Positions 7,348 through 13,343 of a stretch of DNA of 33,635 bases are shown piece by piece. The notes beneath the pieces are model-generated. The model searched no databases. It had not been told where the DNA came from and was given only the letters and a program-made list of their open reading frames with translations. The DNA lies in the IMG/VR virus record IMGVR_UViG_3300046000_003524, positions 1 through 33,635 of that record. The stretch is one strand, 5' to 3'. This DNA is from a virus. Made by a program: the position numbers and the translations under genes. The first letter of the stretch is position 1; each line of letters begins with the position of its first letter.

Positions 7348-8759
7348 GAATTGAACACATCATATTTGGAAATCTTATTGAAAACGAGGAGTACGGTCGG
7401 AAAGTTATTCCATTCCTGAAGGAAGAATACTTTACTGACACCGTAGATCGTAAGATCTTCTCTATCATTCATGACTATGTGGGGAAGTATAACAACTTTC
7501 CTACAAAATCTGCTGTCGAGATCGATCTGAATGATGTCGGAGGTCTGTCTGACGATCAGTTCAAGACTGCCAAAGAAGTTGTCTCTGGCCTTGACAAGTC
7601 TGAAGATCGTGATGTGGCATGGCTTGTAGATAATACCGAGAAGTTTTGTAAAGACAAGGCACTGTATAATGCTCTGATGCAATCGATTCAGATCGTCGAC
7701 GATAGTAAGAAAGATAGCATATCAGTTGGATCTATTCCTCAGATCTTGACTGATGCACTCGGTGTTTCTTTCGATAGCCATATCGGTCATGATTTCTTAA
7801 ATGATGCACCAGAACGTTATGAGTTCTATCATCGCAAGGAAGTTCGCATTGGTTTCGATATTGATTACTTTAACAAGATTACTCAAGGCGGTCTCCCTCG
7901 CAAGACTCTGAACATTGCTCTCGCTGGTACTGGTGTCGGTAAATCTTTGTTCATGTGTCATGGTGCTGCACACAACTTGATGGCAGGTCAGAACGTCTTG
8001 TATATCACTTTGGAAATGGCAGAAGAAAGAATCGCCGAGCGCATCGATGCCAATCTTCTTGGTGTGACGCTTACCGATCTCAAAGATCTGCCACAAGCTA
8101 TCTACTATAAGTTGATCGGAAAAGTCAAAGAACGAGCAAAAGGTAAGCTCATTGTAAAGGAGTATCCAACAGCATGCGCAGGCGCCGCAAACTTTCGACA
8201 TCTCTTGAACGAATTGAAGATCAAGAAGAACTTTATTCCAGACATTATCTACATCGATTATCTGAACATTTGTGCGTCGTCGAGGATCAAACCGGGATCG
8301 AACGTAAACTCGTACACCTACATCAAGGCGATCGCCGAAGAGCTAAGAGGTCTGGCCGTCGAGTTCAACGTTCCGATAGTTTCTGCTACTCAGACTAATC
8401 GTTCTGGTTTTAGTAACTCTGATGTCGGCCTCGAAGATACTTCTGAATCGTTTGGTCTACCAGCAACAGCCGATTTTATGTTTGCCTTAATTACGAGCGA
8501 AGAGCTACGGCAGCTCAATCAGATCATGGTCAAGCAATTGAAGAATCGTTACGGCGATCCTTCAGTGCACAAGCGATTCGTGATTGGTGTTGACTACTCG
8601 AAGATGCGTCTGTATAATGTAGAGGCTTCAGCTCAAGTCGATGTTGTACAAGATGAAGATCGACCAGTCTTCGACAACTCCGCCTCTGGTTATCGAATGG
8701 AAAATGAATCGAAACCTGTCAGTAAATTTGAGAAAATTAAATTTGCAGGATTCAAATGA
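7344..8759 (+). CDS. 41: replicative helicase, DnaB family (T4 gp41-like)
   Basis: Hexameric 5'-3' helicase of the primosome. An N-terminal primase-interaction region (1-150) precedes a RecA-like core. Walker A is AGTGVGKS (194-201). The LYITLEMAEERIAERIDANL segment corresponds to the DnaB glutamate motif, Walker B is IIYIDYLNI, and SATQTNRSGF is the H3/arginine-sensor region. At 471 aa it matches T4 gp41 (475). The start overlaps the uvsX stop by four bases, so the two are co-translated. A gp59-type loader is not visible in the window. The primase partner is at 28342, about 20 kb away. Confidence 0.95.
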   Translation: MRIEHIIFGNLIENEEYGRKVIPFLKEEYFTDTVDRKIFSIIHDYVGKYNNFPTKSAVEIDLNDVGGLSDDQFKTAKEVVSGLDKSEDRDVAWLVDNTEKFCKDKALYNALMQSIQIVDDSKKDSISVGSIPQILTDALGVSFDSHIGHDFLNDAPERYEFYHRKEVRIGFDIDYFNKITQGGLPRKTLNIALAGTGVGKSLFMCHGAAHNLMAGQNVLYITLEMAEERIAERIDANLLGVTLTDLKDLPQAIYYKLIGKVKERAKGKLIVKEYPTACAGAANFRHLLNELKIKKNFIPDIIYIDYLNICASSRIKPGSNVNSYTYIKAIAEELRGLAVEFNVPIVSATQTNRSGFSNSDVGLEDTSESFGLPATADFMFALITSEELRQLNQIMVKQLKNRYGDPSVHKRFVIGVDYSKMRLYNVEASAQVDVVQDEDRPVFDNSASGYRMENESKPVSKFEKIKFAGFK

Positions 8760-8938
8760 TTGGCAATCTGAGACAAGATTGGATAATCAATACCGTTAAA
8801 AATCCAAGGTACACTTGGAAATGTAAGGTATTGAAAAATGTGACGTGGATGGTTGAAGAAGGCAATGAGCCTAATTGGTTTCATCGCAAAATGCAAGAGC
8901 TTTGTTTTGGTTTTAAATGGGAGAAGATTGATGGTTAA
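8756..8938 (+). CDS. hypothetical protein, 60 aa
   Basis: The ATG overlaps the helicase stop (ATGA), so this belongs to the uvsX-41 transcript. The product is basic and tryptophan-rich (W9, W21, W31, W41 and W55 approximately), with the stretch NPRYTWKCKVLKNVTWMVEEG suggesting a small beta-rich domain. It has no cysteine cluster and no membrane segment. No family recognised. Position next to the helicase makes a replication or nucleic-acid-binding role possible, unproven. Confidence 0.6.
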   Translation: MIGNLRQDWIINTVKNPRYTWKCKVLKNVTWMVEEGNEPNWFHRKMQELCFGFKWEKIDG

Positions 8939-9164
8939 CTATAAGATCGTAAATACTGGAAAAATCGTCGATGTTGGCGGAGGGTTTGGAGAAATGGCCG
9001 CTGATATCGTTGAGACAAAGACGGATCAGATTGTAATCAAGAGTGTGTGTATGGCAAAAGCCAAGGAAATGGTTCGCCATCTGAACTTTGGCGGTGGCTT
9101 TGACGGATCGACTCCAGCATTTTTTTTAGCCGAACGTGAAAAAACTTTAGAATTAACTGAATAA
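8931..9164 (+). CDS. hypothetical protein, 77 aa
   Basis: Starts at ATG 8931, preceded by a strong purine tract GGGAGAAG, and overlaps the previous gene by eight bases. An in-frame ATG at 8853 exists but lies deep inside that gene and adds an unrelated hydrophobic segment. The product contains a glycine-rich turn (VDVGGGFGEMAADIV), a central KSVCMAKAKEMVRHLNFGGG and an acidic end. The gene ends right before a late motif, an early promoter and a terminator, so it is probably the last gene of the uvsX operon. Function unknown. Confidence 0.6.
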   Translation: MVNYKIVNTGKIVDVGGGFGEMAADIVETKTDQIVIKSVCMAKAKEMVRHLNFGGGFDGSTPAFFLAEREKTLELTE

Positions 9165-9168
9165 CTTG

Positions 9169-9176
9169 TATAAATA
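9169..9176 (+). promoter_or_regulatory. late-type promoter motif TATAAATA
   Basis: TATAAATA in the intergenic stretch after the uvsX operon, three bases upstream of the TGTACA box of an early-type promoter. The two classes overlap here, so the downstream RNA could be made both early and late. Confidence 0.45.
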
Positions 9177-9178
9177 GA

Positions 9179-9206
9179 TGTACACTATGTGGTGCGTGGA
9201 TATACA
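9179..9206 (+). promoter_or_regulatory. early-type promoter before the small-RNA region
   Basis: TGTACA (9179-9184), 16-base spacer, TATACA (9201-9206), with a predicted start near 9213. No gene begins between this promoter and the terminator at 9292, so its product would be a short noncoding RNA. Confidence 0.6.
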
Positions 9207-9212
9207 GTTTTA

Positions 9213-9321
9213 ACTGTGTAAGAGGCAAGTGTCTTAATTGACGACTGGAATAGGCAGGATCACAGGTGGGGTTCCTCCTGCTACACGCATGATGGGCGAC
9301 TTTCGGGTCGCCCATTTTTTT
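9213..9321 (+). ncRNA. candidate small noncoding RNA, about 109 nt
   Basis: Between a promoter (9179-9206) and a strong intrinsic terminator (9292-9321) lies a gene-free stretch with internal pairing. GCAGGA (9254-9259) pairs with TCCTGC (9276-9281) around a GGTGGGGTTCC loop, and a weaker AAGA/TCTT hairpin lies near 9220-9236. No open frame with a ribosome site is seen. The layout (own promoter, compact hairpins, own terminator) is that of a phage small RNA. It does not fold as a tRNA. Alternatively it is an untranslated operon end with a chance promoter. Confidence 0.5.
9292..9321 (+). terminator. strong intrinsic terminator
   Basis: Nine-bp stem ATGGGCGAC/GTCGCCCAT (9292-9300 and 9307-9315), loop TTTCGG, then a run of seven T and a second T run. 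It ends the uvsX operon and the candidate small RNA. An early-type promoter follows 20 bases later, giving a stem-loop plus promoter unit. Confidence 0.9.
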
Positions 9322-9341
9322 GTCTTTTTTGAAAATAAGCA

Positions 9342-9370
9342 TGTACATTTTATCAAAACTTTAGTAGTAT
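9342..9370 (+). promoter_or_regulatory. early-type promoter (cassette copy 1)
   Basis: TGTACA (9342-9347), 17-base spacer, TAGTAT (9365-9370), followed by the conserved leader with AAGGAG and the gene at 9396. Confidence 0.75.
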
Positions 9371-9395
9371 GAATAATAAGCTAAGGAGAAACTTC

Positions 9396-9656
9396 ATGTA
9401 CACTATTCAATATTTCGACGACACCATCTCACCTAAATTCCCTAACATCCAAACGCTCGTCGACTATCACAATCAACATCCCGATCTCGACTCATGTATT
9501 TTTTATCAAAACGATTATAACCATCGCGACGAACTTGTCGCCTATCGACGCGTCGATATTATCCTTAACGAAAAACCCCGTCGAAAATTCGTCAACCACA
9601 TGACTAAATACATCGAATCCATCCCCGATCAAATTCATTGGCAAACTAAAAAATAA
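9396..9656 (+). CDS. hypothetical protein, 86 aa, G-poor coding strand
   Basis: I chose ATG 9396 because AAGGAG of the conserved leader lies eight bases upstream; an in-frame ATG at 9369 falls on the promoter -10 box. The product is soluble and rich in Asp, His, Tyr and Asn (YTIQYFDDTISPKF, HPDLDSCIFYQNDYNH), with a basic C-terminal half. Codon use differs from all neighbours: almost no codon ends in G, and C-ending codons (GAC, ATC, GTC, CTC, CCC) dominate. This suggests recent arrival from another source. No family recognised. Confidence 0.65.
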   Translation: MYTIQYFDDTISPKFPNIQTLVDYHNQHPDLDSCIFYQNDYNHRDELVAYRRVDIILNEKPRRKFVNHMTKYIESIPDQIHWQTKK

Positions 9657-9678
9657 TTCATTATTTTCAAAATAAACA

Positions 9679-9707
9679 TGTACATTTTATCAAAACTTTG
9701 GTAAGGT
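9679..9707 (+). promoter_or_regulatory. early-type promoter (cassette copy 2)
   Basis: TGTACA (9679-9684), 17-base spacer identical to copy 3, then TAAGGT (9702-9707). The leader after the -10 box differs from the other copies. Confidence 0.7.
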
Positions 9708-9734
9708 GGACCTATAATGATGAAGGACGAAAAT

Positions 9735-9947
9735 ATGATTACGAATCTTTGCGGTGGCTCTTTCGAGCATAGGACTGGTCGCAAGTGGACATGGGGCCTT
9801 AGCCGCTTTCGCGACGGTGAAGCTATGAAGATTCGTTGGGAAAAAACTGGTCCCGTAAGCGGGCGGTGGTTCTTTGAGATCGAAGGCATTCAGTATTCTG
9901 CCAAATCGATCTCTCCTTACCTCAAAGAAATTCAGATGCACAGCTAA
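9735..9947 (+). CDS. hypothetical protein, 70 aa
   Basis: Start ATG 9735 has AAGGA seven bases upstream; two earlier in-frame ATGs (9717, 9720) lie at the predicted transcription start. The product is basic with several Trp (NLCGGSFEHRTGRKWTWGLS, then WEKTGPVSGRWFFEIEG), which suggests a small beta-sheet domain. It is one of the cassette-driven genes. No membrane segment and no recognised family. Genes in this position in T4-like phages often encode early host-takeover proteins, but nothing here proves it. Confidence 0.6.
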   Translation: MITNLCGGSFEHRTGRKWTWGLSRFRDGEAMKIRWEKTGPVSGRWFFEIEGIQYSAKSISPYLKEIQMHS

Positions 9948-9955
9948 AATAAGCA

Positions 9956-9984
9956 TGTACATTTTATCAAAACTTTGGTAATAT
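9956..9984 (+). promoter_or_regulatory. early-type promoter (cassette copy 3)
   Basis: TGTACA (9956-9961), 17-base spacer, TAATAT (9979-9984), then the full conserved leader with AAGGAG. Confidence 0.75.
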
Positions 9985-10008
9985 GAATAATAAGCTAAGG
10001 AGATTGAA

Positions 10009-10311
10009 ATGACTGCTTTTAATAAAAAGAACTTTGAATACCATGGTGGATACCTGCACTATATGACTGCTACAGGTGAACGCAAGTTTGTTGCGCGCTT
10101 CAAGCATCGTGGTCCAGTTACAAAAACCAAGTTTCAAGCCGCGTTGATCAAGCATTACTCAGTAGAAACCTACTTCGCTCGTCTTGGCGGCGCTTACAAT
10201 GCACAGGGTGAGGCTCCTCTTCAGATCCTCATGAATGATGAGATCTTGCAATTCGATCGCGACGATCTCGGCCGTGGCTACTTTATCCTTGACGGTAAAG
10301 AACTTCGCTAA
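10009..10311 (+). CDS. hypothetical protein, 100 aa
   Basis: Starts after the conserved leader (AAGGAG, seven to eight bases before ATG). The product is basic in the N-terminal half (NKKNFEYHGGYLHYMTATGE, FVARFKHRGPVTKTKF) and acidic toward the end (NDEILQFDRDDLGRGYFILDG). The C-terminus FDRDDLGRGYFILDGKELR echoes the end of the 70-aa protein at 9735 (FFEIEGIQYSAKSI), so the array proteins may be distant paralogues with a shared small beta fold. No known family recognised. Confidence 0.62.
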   Translation: MTAFNKKNFEYHGGYLHYMTATGERKFVARFKHRGPVTKTKFQAALIKHYSVETYFARLGGAYNAQGEAPLQILMNDEILQFDRDDLGRGYFILDGKELR

Positions 10312-10319
10312 AATAAGCA

Positions 10320-10348
10320 TGTACATTTTATCAAAAGCTTGGTAATAT
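10320..10348 (+). promoter_or_regulatory. early-type promoter (cassette copy 4)
   Basis: TGTACA (10320-10325), 17-base spacer, TAATAT (10343-10348), and the conserved leader. It differs from copy 3 by two adjacent bases in the spacer. Confidence 0.75.
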
Positions 10349-10373
10349 GAATAATAAGCTAAGGAGATTGAAA

Positions 10374-10637
10374 ATGTTTAATGTTCGAATGAATAAGTTT
10401 GGTAACAAAGTTAGCGGCAACTTCTCTATGACGTTCGCGAATGGCTATAGTGTCTCTGTGGCTATGGGTGACGGCACTTATAGCAATGGTAATTCGGAAG
10501 ACGGTTTTACCTCTGTAGAAGTTGCTGCATGGGATGCTGATGGCAACTGGGTTGAACTGGGTCATGACGATACGCTTGTCGGTTGGCAGCACTCAGATCA
10601 AGTCTTGGCGCTCATGAATAAAGTGGCAGCAATGTAA
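10374..10637 (+). CDS. hypothetical protein, 87 aa
   Basis: The start is ATG 10374, after the AAGGAG leader; an in-frame ATG at 10347 falls in the -10 box. The product has alternating polar/hydrophobic beta-type segments (NVRMNKFGNKVSGNFSMTFA, YSVSVAMGDGTYSNG, VEVAAWDADGNWVEL) and a helical end (SDQVLALMNKVAAM). It is Gly/Asn-rich with no cysteine. Last of the four cassette-driven genes. No family recognised. Confidence 0.62.
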   Translation: MFNVRMNKFGNKVSGNFSMTFANGYSVSVAMGDGTYSNGNSEDGFTSVEVAAWDADGNWVELGHDDTLVGWQHSDQVLALMNKVAAM

Positions 10638-10646
10638 TTTTAAGCA

Positions 10647-10675
10647 TGTACAATTAATCGAAATCAGTGTAAGCT
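10647..10675 (+). promoter_or_regulatory. early-type promoter before structured RNA
   Basis: TGTACA (10647-10652), 17-base spacer, TAAGCT (10670-10675). The predicted start (about 10681) coincides with the base of the 16-bp helix at 10680, so the transcript would begin inside its own 5' stem. Confidence 0.6.
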
Positions 10676-10679
10676 GATA

Positions 10680-10768
10680 ATGGTTGAAGCGACTACGAGT
10701 GATCTTTCGTAAATTGGGTTGGGCTCGATCCCTGTAAATTCCCTAGGTGGATTAGTCGCTTCAACCAT
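10680..10768 (+). ncRNA. structured leader or small RNA closed by a 16-bp helix
   Basis: ATGGTTGAAGCGACTA (10680-10695) pairs perfectly with TAGTCGCTTCAACCAT (10753-10768). The 57-base interior can form nested GGG/CCC pairs (10716-10718 with 10741-10743; 10721-10723 with 10730-10732) and a short CGA/TCG hairpin. ATATTTTTGG follows the helix, so it could act as a terminator for an approximately 90-nt RNA or as a 5' leader of the gene at 10786, whose GGAG is just beyond. It does not fold as a tRNA and I recognise no riboswitch core. A 16-bp perfect stem between genes is very unlikely by chance. Confidence 0.7.
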
Positions 10769-10785
10769 ATTTTTGGAGTTTTATT

Positions 10786-11004
10786 ATGGATTATGATTTT
10801 GAACAGCTGGTTGAAGCCTTCGAATACCTCGACGACCTTCGTGAGTCAGGTGCAGTGAATATGTTTGGCGCTGCAAGTTATGTAGCTTCTGATCTTGGTC
10901 ACGACAAACGGACTGCACGAGATCTTGTTTCTGCGTGGATGAAATCCTACGATGGCAAGACGTCGGTTGAAGACCGTGCTGCATCGTTTGGAGAAACAGT
11001 ATGA
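10786..11004 (+). CDS. hypothetical protein, 72 aa
   Basis: Preceded by TTGGAG at good spacing and by the structured RNA element. The acidic, helical product (EQLVEAFEYLDDLRESGAVN, GAASYVASDLGHDKRTARDL, VSAWMKSYDG) resembles a small helix-turn-helix-like bundle in predicted helix order, but I see no specific DNA-binding signature. It overlaps the phosphoesterase gene by four bases, so the two are co-translated and probably functionally linked. It could be regulated by the hairpin leader. Confidence 0.65.
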   Translation: MDYDFEQLVEAFEYLDDLRESGAVNMFGAASYVASDLGHDKRTARDLVSAWMKSYDGKTSVEDRAASFGETV

Positions 11005-11627
11005 CTCGATTCGTAAATAGGTTTGTGATCTCTGACCACCACCTTGGTCATACGAACTCATGGGAAAAGTTCAAGCTCAGGGATGGCAGTCCGCTGCGTC
11101 CGTTCACTTCGACCGAAGAGATGAATGAGACCATGATCGAGCGGCACAATGCCAAGGTCAAACCGTTCGATACAGTTTACTATCTTGGCGATGTGGTAAT
11201 CAACAAGAAGTATCTCGAACTGGTAAAGCGTATGAACGGTCGTAAGATCCTTGTACGCGGTAACCACGACATCTTCAAGGACGAAGACTATCGTTCAGTT
11301 GGCTTTGAGCAGATCCATGGTGTTCGTGTGTGGGTGGATAAGTTCATTCTGAGCCATATCCCTCTGCATCCTGACTGCGTAACTGAACGTTTCAAGGTCA
11401 ACGTCCATGGGCATCTTCATGCCAATGAGATCATGGGCTGGTGGAAGCACGGATATTCTGAGGATACAGAGATACCTGATCCTCGCTACCTGTGTGTCTC
11501 GGTTGAGCATACCAACTATGAGCCGTTGCATTTTGATGAGGTTGAGGCTAAGATCAAGAAGCGTTGGGAAGAGACTGGTTACACTGGTCCTGCAAAGGCC
11601 TGGGGTAATGGAAGTGGACCAGGTTAA
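11001..11627 (+). CDS. calcineurin-like metallophosphoesterase, 208 aa
   Basis: Dinuclear-metal phosphoesterase. Motifs are in order: SDHHLGH (D12, H14), YYLGDVV (GD), VRGNHDI (GNHD), LSHIPLHP (SH), and NVHGHLH (GHxH). This is the phage/bacterial YfcE-like single-domain type that hydrolyses phosphodiesters or phosphomonoesters; phage members may process nucleic-acid ends or cyclic nucleotides, so the substrate is open. Translation is coupled to the 72-aa gene upstream. Its last bases overlap a possible 36-aa gene. All catalytic motifs are intact. Confidence 0.88.
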   Translation: MTRFVNRFVISDHHLGHTNSWEKFKLRDGSPLRPFTSTEEMNETMIERHNAKVKPFDTVYYLGDVVINKKYLELVKRMNGRKILVRGNHDIFKDEDYRSVGFEQIHGVRVWVDKFILSHIPLHPDCVTERFKVNVHGHLHANEIMGWWKHGYSEDTEIPDPRYLCVSVEHTNYEPLHFDEVEAKIKKRWEETGYTGPAKAWGNGSGPG

Positions 11628-11718
11628 AGTGGGATACGCCTATCCTACTACAAATCCTGTCGTAAATGATCTCTGTAAGTTCCTTTACGACTTTAAGGGT
11701 ATCGTCAACGTAAAATAA
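11608..11718 (+). CDS. possible small protein, 36 aa
   Basis: ATG 11608 lies inside the end of the phosphoesterase gene in another frame and runs to a TAA at 11716-11718, right before the next promoter. It fills an otherwise empty 95-base gap. The ribosome site is weak (GGGGTA directly upstream). The product (VKVGYAYPTTNPVVNDLCKF, then LYDFKGIVNVK) looks protein-like, with no low-complexity bias. It could equally be chance; confidence is modest. Confidence 0.35.
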   Translation: MEVDQVKVGYAYPTTNPVVNDLCKFLYDFKGIVNVK

Positions 11719-11721
11719 GCA

Positions 11722-11750
11722 TGTACAATTAATTGGTGGTAGTGTATACC
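11722..11750 (+). promoter_or_regulatory. early-type promoter
   Basis: TGTACA (11722-11727), 17-base spacer, TATACC (11745-11750). A strong AGGAGG (11757-11762) and the gene at 11773 follow. The upstream AAATAAGCA matches the cassette. Confidence 0.7.
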
Positions 11751-11772
11751 AGAATCAGGAGGAAATTATATT

Positions 11773-12177
11773 ATGACAATGCATCTTCTTGGTCCGGCTT
11801 ACACGACCACCAATACGCGTGTACGAAAGACCAAGACTAGTGCCACGCAGTACCATAAGTACTATATTGATTGGCGTGATGACTGCAAATTCAACAAGCG
11901 GCTTGGTACAACGCCAAAGACTCTAGACGAGTACATTGCGTATCGTCAGGGAAAGTACAAGCCAAAGCTCCGTGGCACACCGTTGCCAGAGTATAATGTA
12001 TCCAACCACCGTGAACGCTATCCATCACAGACCGACACTGGTGTCACATTTGCCAAGAAGCCAAACGTCTACACAGGCGATAAGTTGCTAGGTATTGCCA
12101 CTATGCATAAGTCCAACATGGTTCCTGTCTTCAGTCAGGAGGATGCTGAAGAGATTGCTAAGATGCGCCGGGGCTAA
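11773..12177 (+). CDS. hypothetical protein, 134 aa
   Basis: Strong ribosome site AGGAGG ten bases upstream and its own promoter. The product is basic and Tyr/Thr-rich with little hydrophobic core in the first half (TNTRVRKTKTSATQYHKYYI, DDCKFNKRLGTTPKTLDEY), then a conserved-looking end (VPVFSQEDAEEIAKMRRG). The C-terminal phrase resembles a tail I associate with hypothetical proteins of other phages and bacteria, without a function. No metal-site cysteines and no membrane segment. Confidence 0.65.
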   Translation: MTMHLLGPAYTTTNTRVRKTKTSATQYHKYYIDWRDDCKFNKRLGTTPKTLDEYIAYRQGKYKPKLRGTPLPEYNVSNHRERYPSQTDTGVTFAKKPNVYTGDKLLGIATMHKSNMVPVFSQEDAEEIAKMRRG

Positions 12178-12185
12178 AATAGTTG

Positions 12186-12214
12186 TGTACAAATTATCCA
12201 AAATATCGTATTGT
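12186..12214 (+). promoter_or_regulatory. early-type promoter of the 12239-15185 run
   Basis: TGTACA (12186-12191), 17-base spacer, TATTGT (12209-12214). It is the last early-type site before a run of ten tightly spaced genes with no further promoter until 15188. Confidence 0.65.
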
Positions 12215-12238
12215 AAATAATAACATGTGGAGATTATT

Positions 12239-12409
12239 ATGAACCAACGTCCTGGTAAGACTCATTTGGCTGCACTCGGTGATAGTCAAAATATTGCACT
12301 TCGTTCTCTTATTGACTATGTCAAGAATGCACGAGTTGCTCTTGACGAAACTGAACTCGAACATTGCGGTCAACCGTGGCTCCGTACATATGATGGGAAG
12401 TTGAAATGA
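12239..12409 (+). CDS. hypothetical protein, 56 aa
   Basis: ATG 12239 has TGGAG seven to eight bases upstream; an in-frame ATG at 12227 lacks a ribosome site. The product has one clear helix (SQNIALRSLIDYVKNARVAL) and an acidic segment (DETELEHCGQPW). It overlaps the next gene by four bases (ATGA). No family recognised. Its position as first gene of the operon suggests early expression. Confidence 0.58.
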   Translation: MNQRPGKTHLAALGDSQNIALRSLIDYVKNARVALDETELEHCGQPWLRTYDGKLK

Positions 12410-12813
12410 TTATTCAAAATGCTGTAACATGTCTCGGTTGCGGAGACTTCATCTTCTCTAAGCACAGTCACGATTTTGTAACTTGCACCTGTGGTGCTAT
12501 CTCGGTCGATGGCGGCCAGGCGTATCTACGTCGGGTAGGTGCTATCCATAACTTTACTGAACTCAGCTGGGAGCTTCCTGACGAACTGTACAATGCTTGT
12601 GCAGCGGCTGTTGAAGATGCTATCAATACCAACCGCAATAAGTTTGGCATTGCCAATGCTGTGATGCGTAAGCTTCGCGAAGCTGGTCGTGTGGTTGCTG
12701 AGCATGAGCAGCGTATCTTTGCTGAGAATAAGAGCCTCGATGAGATCATGGTTGAAGAAGCAGATGGAACTTTTAATCGTTATAGAAAGGTCGTAGAATG
12801 CGATACTCTTTAG
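12406..12813 (+). CDS. small zinc-ribbon-like protein, 135 aa
   Basis: The N-terminal 35 residues carry CLGCG (C9, C12) and CTCG (C27, C29) with a nearby His, forming a putative rubredoxin-like zinc ribbon followed by a GG turn (VDGGQAYLRRVG). The rest is helical (LYNACAAAVEDAINTNRNKF). Such N-terminal ribbons are found on many phage hypothetical proteins that bind nucleic acid or RNA polymerase, but this is only analogy. Start coupled to the previous stop; ribosome site GGGAAG. Substrate unknown. Confidence 0.68.
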   Translation: MIIQNAVTCLGCGDFIFSKHSHDFVTCTCGAISVDGGQAYLRRVGAIHNFTELSWELPDELYNACAAAVEDAINTNRNKFGIANAVMRKLREAGRVVAEHEQRIFAENKSLDEIMVEEADGTFNRYRKVVECDTL

Positions 12814-13100
12814 AACGCGAAGGCGATGGTGCCGGTGATCGTGGCGGCATGAGTGATGCCATCACTCCTATTTGGGACGAAAACCAGAAGATGATCGACA
12901 CGATCATCGAACAAAACGCCCGCCCAAAGGTAGGAGCGGTTATGAGAGTTGGCTCAATTTATGCTCGTAGCTACGATCATCACGACTGGTGGATGACTAC
13001 GCCTATCACAGAGATCCTTGAAGAACACACCAGGGAAGATGGTGCAGAGTATGTTCGCTTCAAGACCCGTAACTCGATCTATATATGGAGATGCCAGTGA
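12798..13100 (+). CDS. hypothetical protein, 100 aa
   Basis: ATG 12798 overlaps the previous gene by 16 bases, with AAAGG at good spacing. The N-terminus is acidic and disordered-looking (SLEREGDGAGDRGGMSD). The second half is beta-rich with conserved-looking aromatics (VGSIYARSYDHHDWWMTTPI, ITEILEEHTREDGAEYVRFK). The tail FKTRNSIYIWRC looks like a strand pair. No family recognised. Confidence 0.58.
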   Translation: MRYSLEREGDGAGDRGGMSDAITPIWDENQKMIDTIIEQNARPKVGAVMRVGSIYARSYDHHDWWMTTPITEILEEHTREDGAEYVRFKTRNSIYIWRCQ

Positions 13101-13333
13101 ATCTTGAGACTGAGGCATATGAAGGAGAGTTGCGTAAACTGCGTCAAGTTTACGCAATGGTCAAGCACATCGGCCTTATAGAAAAACTTGGTGGCATCTA
13201 CTTCATCTGTGGTGAAAGCGGCGCCAAAGACGACAATGACCTTCCCGATAACATCTATATTTGTCCGGCATATGGATGTGATTGGTTTCAAGTATATAAA
13301 AAAACGGACAAATCTTTTGGACCTGAATGGTAG
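13097..13333 (+). CDS. hypothetical protein, 78 aa
   Basis: Three in-frame starts compete: ATG 13085, ATG 13091 and GTG 13097. I prefer GTG 13097 because GGAG (13087-13090) is six bases upstream and the GTGA overlaps the previous stop; neither ATG has a correctly spaced ribosome site. The product has a basic helix (YEGELRKLRQVYAMVKHIGL), a central glycine loop and a cysteine pair (ICPAYGCDW) that could be half of a metal site. Function unknown. Confidence 0.55.
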   Translation: MNLETEAYEGELRKLRQVYAMVKHIGLIEKLGGIYFICGESGAKDDNDLPDNIYICPAYGCDWFQVYKKTDKSFGPEW

Positions 13334-13343
13334 GAGAATGAAT

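Larger units (their letters stand above)
9336..10373 (+). repeat. four copies of a promoter/leader cassette in front of small genes
   Basis: A unit of about 60 bases beginning AATAAGCATGTACATTTTAT, continuing TCAAAACTTTGGTAATATG and ending AATAATAAGCTAAGGAGA recurs in direct orientation. Copies start near 9335, 9949 and 10313. A shorter copy (9672-9707) shares only the promoter half. The copies differ at only a few bases and each carries TGTACA, a TAnnnT box and, in three cases, the ribosome site. Partial relatives (promoter half only) are at 10642, 11717, 12181 and 15998. T4-type phages are known to carry mobile stem-loop/early-promoter cassettes that let small genes shuffle by recombination; this array fits that model. 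Confidence 0.85.

Noticed and set aside
9037-9962. Minus-strand frames starting MYMLI
   Set aside because: Their starts are the reverse complement of the promoter repeat (TGTACAT), so they are copies of a repeat, not related proteins.
10680-10768. tRNA gene
   Set aside because: The 16-bp closing stem and 57-base interior have no anticodon arm or T-loop, and no CCA-adjacent 7-bp acceptor with cloverleaf order.
10671-10768. Hammerhead ribozyme (CTGATAA near the 5' end)
   Set aside because: The CTGANGA and GAAA core elements are missing.
11407-11607. 103-aa frame ending at 11718
   Set aside because: Most of it is a shadow within the phosphoesterase; only the last 36 residues (from 11608) lie outside and are kept as a weak candidate.
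9336-12214. CRISPR array from repeated 30-60-base units
   Set aside because: Units are separated by whole genes of varied length and contain promoter boxes; no regular spacers.
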